Positions 61,961-64,000 of a stretch of DNA of 64,000 bases are shown piece after piece. The DNA comes from Aquila chrysaetos chrysaetos (Eukaryota > Chordata > Aves > Accipitriformes > Accipitridae): positions 77,540,017 through 77,604,016 of the forward strand of contig NC_044030.1 of NCBI RefSeq assembly GCF_900496995.4. Direction: 5' to 3'. Numbering within the stretch: the first letter of the stretch is position 1; each line of letters starts with the position of its first letter. The notes under the pieces were generated by a model. It had not been told where the DNA came from. It did no database searches and saw only the letters and a list, made by a program, of their open reading frames with translations. The translations under genes were made by a program, and so were the position numbers.

Positions 61961-62284
61961 CTGAGCCCCCCTCCAAAATTACCCCTGCGCCCCTTGCCCC
62001 AGCCCACTGTGCCAAGCAGTCCTGGTGGGTGCCAGCCCCCTGCTACCCCCCAGGGCCCTTCACAGCCCCGCTGCAGTCCAGGGGATGCTGAGAGCCTCTG
62101 TGGCTGCCGTGACACCATCTCCCAACCAGGGGGTCCTGAAGGCTTGGGATCGGGGGCTCCAAATAGGAGGTGTAAAAACTAATCAAGGGTGTGAGAATAA
62201 AGGCGCAGCAGGTGGGAGAGGAGTGCCGGCAGGGCCCCCCACCCGGTGGCTGTCCCCGGCACCCTCCCCAGCTGCCGCCCTGGA
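61961..62284 (+). other. ARID3C intron, unique spacer between the two minisatellites
   Basis: GC-rich unique sequence. I see no exon or other feature in it. Confidence 0.5.
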
Positions 62285-62385
62285 ATCAGATGTGAGCGGG
62301 GAATTTGGGGGGTATGCACCTCCTTGCTGACTTGGGCCTCCGCTAATCCACTAATTGCGTTAATAATGGAGGTAAATCCCCTGTG
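62285..62385 (+). promoter_or_regulatory. Homeodomain-motif block inside ARID3C intron (candidate CNE)
   Basis: A short AT-rich island between two minisatellites. It holds TAATCC at 62,344-62,349 (OTX/PITX-type core), TAATTG at 62,352-62,357 and TTAATAATGG directly after. It contrasts with the GC-rich surroundings. Conservation is untested. Confidence 0.35.
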
Positions 62386-62494
62386 CCGGCAGCAGGCTGG
62401 GCAGGGCTGCGGTGAGGAGGTAGGATCTGGCCTTGGGGAGGTGGGATCTGGTCCCACCAGGATGCCCATGGGGTTTTGCAGCTACGTGGGCATG

Positions 62495-63190
62495 TGGGAG
62501 CAAGCTCACGTGTGTGTGGAGGTGAGCGTGCATAGGGGACAGTGTGTGTAGGGGTTGCGTGAGTGTGGACCAGGGAGAGAGTGTATAGGGAATGCATAAG
62601 CATGCACAAGGGGGGTGCGTGCACGGAGAAAGTGTGTGTAGGGATTGCATGAGTGTGCACAGGATGTGTGTGTATGTGCACAGGGGGAATCCGTAGGGAA
62701 TGTATGAGCATGCATGAGTGGGGTGTTTGCACAGGGGGAACGTGTGTGGGATGTATGAGCATGCACAGCAGGTGTGTACATATGCACAGAGAGAGCGTAT
62801 AAGGGGTGTGTGAGTGTGCACAGGGGGTGTGTGCAAAAGGTGTGTGTGGGTATAGAGTATGAGTGCACGTGATGTGTGGCTGTGCACAGGGAGAGTGTGT
62901 AAAGGGTATGGATGACTGCACAAGGAGCATGTGTGCGTGGGAAGAGTGTATAGGGGGTGCATAAGCATGCACAGGGGGCTGTGTGTGCAGAGGGAGAGCA
63001 CATATAGCGGCATGTGTGAGCGTGCATGGGGGGGCTCTTTGCCCAAGGAGAGCGTGTCTGGGGGTGAGTGTGCACAAGGAGAGCGTGCACACGATGTGTG
63101 CCTGTGCAGAGCAAGCTGGGGGCTGTGTGAGTGTGTGAGTGGGAGTGCACTGGGTGTATGAGCGTGCAGAGGGTGAGCGTGATGGGTTCT
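62495..63190 (+). repeat. TG-rich minisatellite, unit about 51-59 bp, in ARID3C intron
   Basis: About twelve degenerate copies of a unit containing GAGAGTGTGTAGGG, ATGCATGAGCATGCACAGGG and GTGTGTGCACAGGG. Measured spacings between neighbouring units are 51 to 59 bp. Long minus-strand open frames across it, rich in His, Thr and Ser, are products of the repeat. Confidence 0.88.
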
Positions 63191-64000
63191 GTACATGGGG
63201 GCTGTGGAGACCTGTCCCCTGGGGCACAGGGCACCCACTGGGGATGACCATGTCAGTGGGGCTGTGTTCCACCCTGTAGGCTGCAACTTGAGGCTGCTCT
63301 GTCCTGGATCCAGCATCCATGTCCCGTGTCTGGTGGCAGGGCAGGAGCGAGCACCAGCCCCAGACACCCTTTCTGCTCGGGCATGCGGCTCTTCCACAGG
63401 CAGAGGTGGGGGCCGATGTTGCCGGCACAGGGTGGGGGGGGGCACCAGCTCTTCCTCCCCCATCATCCCTTCAAAGCATCCAGAGGAAAGGGATGGGACT
63501 GGAGGTGCACAGGGTGGGGGGGTGTCACCAAGCACCCAATGCACATCCCAGGCGTGCACACAGCCACCCCAGGTGTGCATCCCCATATTCACCCAGCTCT
63601 ATAGCAGATGTGTGCATGCACAGACCCCCACGCGTGCAAGCACATGCCCTGTGTGCACACCCATGCACATGTAGTGGGTGTGCATATGCATGTCCCTCGG
63701 GGGACACCTGGGGTGGTGCTGGTGCTGGAGGGGGGTCCCCTGGCTGCGGTTGCCCCAGGAGGGTTCGAGAGAGAGACAAGGATGGAGGGGGAGGCAGGGA
63801 TGGAGAGGAAAGCAAGGATGGAGGGGGAGGCGGTGGCGTGGCAAACACCAGTGGGTCAGGGAGGTTAACCCGAACAAATCCCCTCATTGACTCCCTGCCT
63901 GCTCAGCCATGAACGAGTAACAAGGGGCTGATCGTGGGGGACGCGCACTCGCCAGGAGCCAGGACCGCCCCCCATGCCATAGCCCCCAGACAGACGGATG
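63191..64000 (+). other. ARID3C intron, distal part
   Basis: GC-rich unique sequence with a small CA/TG-rich patch at 63,545-63,700 and a GGATGGAGGGGGAGGC-type short tandem repeat at 63,780-63,835. No exon seen. Confidence 0.5.

Noticed and set aside
62343-63592. Minus-strand open frames of 240-410 codons rich in His, Thr, Ser and Cys
   Set aside because: They translate the TG-rich minisatellite; the apparent protein repeat is the DNA repeat.

Overview
This window is vertebrate nuclear DNA, almost certainly from a bird. Three genes with GT-AG introns sit in GC-rich CpG promoters. Two endogenous retroviral LTRs match families I know from avian genomes, and the sigma-1 receptor exons read very close to the chicken protein as I remember it. 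Gene order is GALT (minus), SIGMAR1 (plus), ARID3C (plus). That is the same relative order and orientation as human 9p13, and in birds this block is Z-linked (recalled knowledge, not shown by the sequence).

Layout. Bases 1 to about 41,690 hold no protein-coding gene I can support. They contain ordinary non-coding DNA, two polypyrimidine tracts (34.38 and 38.11 kb), one 587-bp solo LTR with a 5-bp target duplication (29,524-30,110), and a scattered set of AT-rich blocks dense in homeodomain-like, octamer, E-box and GATA-like motifs. These blocks look like conserved non-coding elements, but I cannot test conservation. From 41,693 to 45,274 lies a complete 11-exon GALT gene on the minus strand (366 codons). 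A short GC-rich bidirectional promoter (252 bp between start codons) separates it from the complete 4-exon SIGMAR1 gene on the plus strand (45,527-49,050, 222 codons, poly(A) signal at 50,250). SIGMAR1 intron 3 carries a 1,097-bp antisense solo LTR that ends 53 bp before exon 4.

Bases 50.3-55.5 kb are intergenic, with two degenerate alternating purine-pyrimidine (TG/CA) repeat fields and one CNE-like block near 51.35-51.59 kb. From about 55.56 kb a CpG island opens the 5' end of ARID3C. Only the first exon or exons are in the window; the ARID domain starts at the end of the exon closing at 57,099 and continues beyond 64,000. The ARID3C reading frame as given is broken by an apparent extra G in its acidic-repeat tract, most simply a sequence or assembly error. 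The rest of the window is ARID3C intron, with two large minisatellites and a small homeodomain-rich block.

The three genes do not form one pathway. GALT is the cytosolic Leloir galactose enzyme, SIGMAR1 is an ER membrane chaperone/receptor, and ARID3C is a nuclear DNA-binding protein. The most useful observations are the intact gene models, the two LTRs with exact ends, the ARID3C frame problem and alternative 5' exon, and the regulatory-looking blocks in the gene-poor left part. I found no sign of a new multi-gene system.
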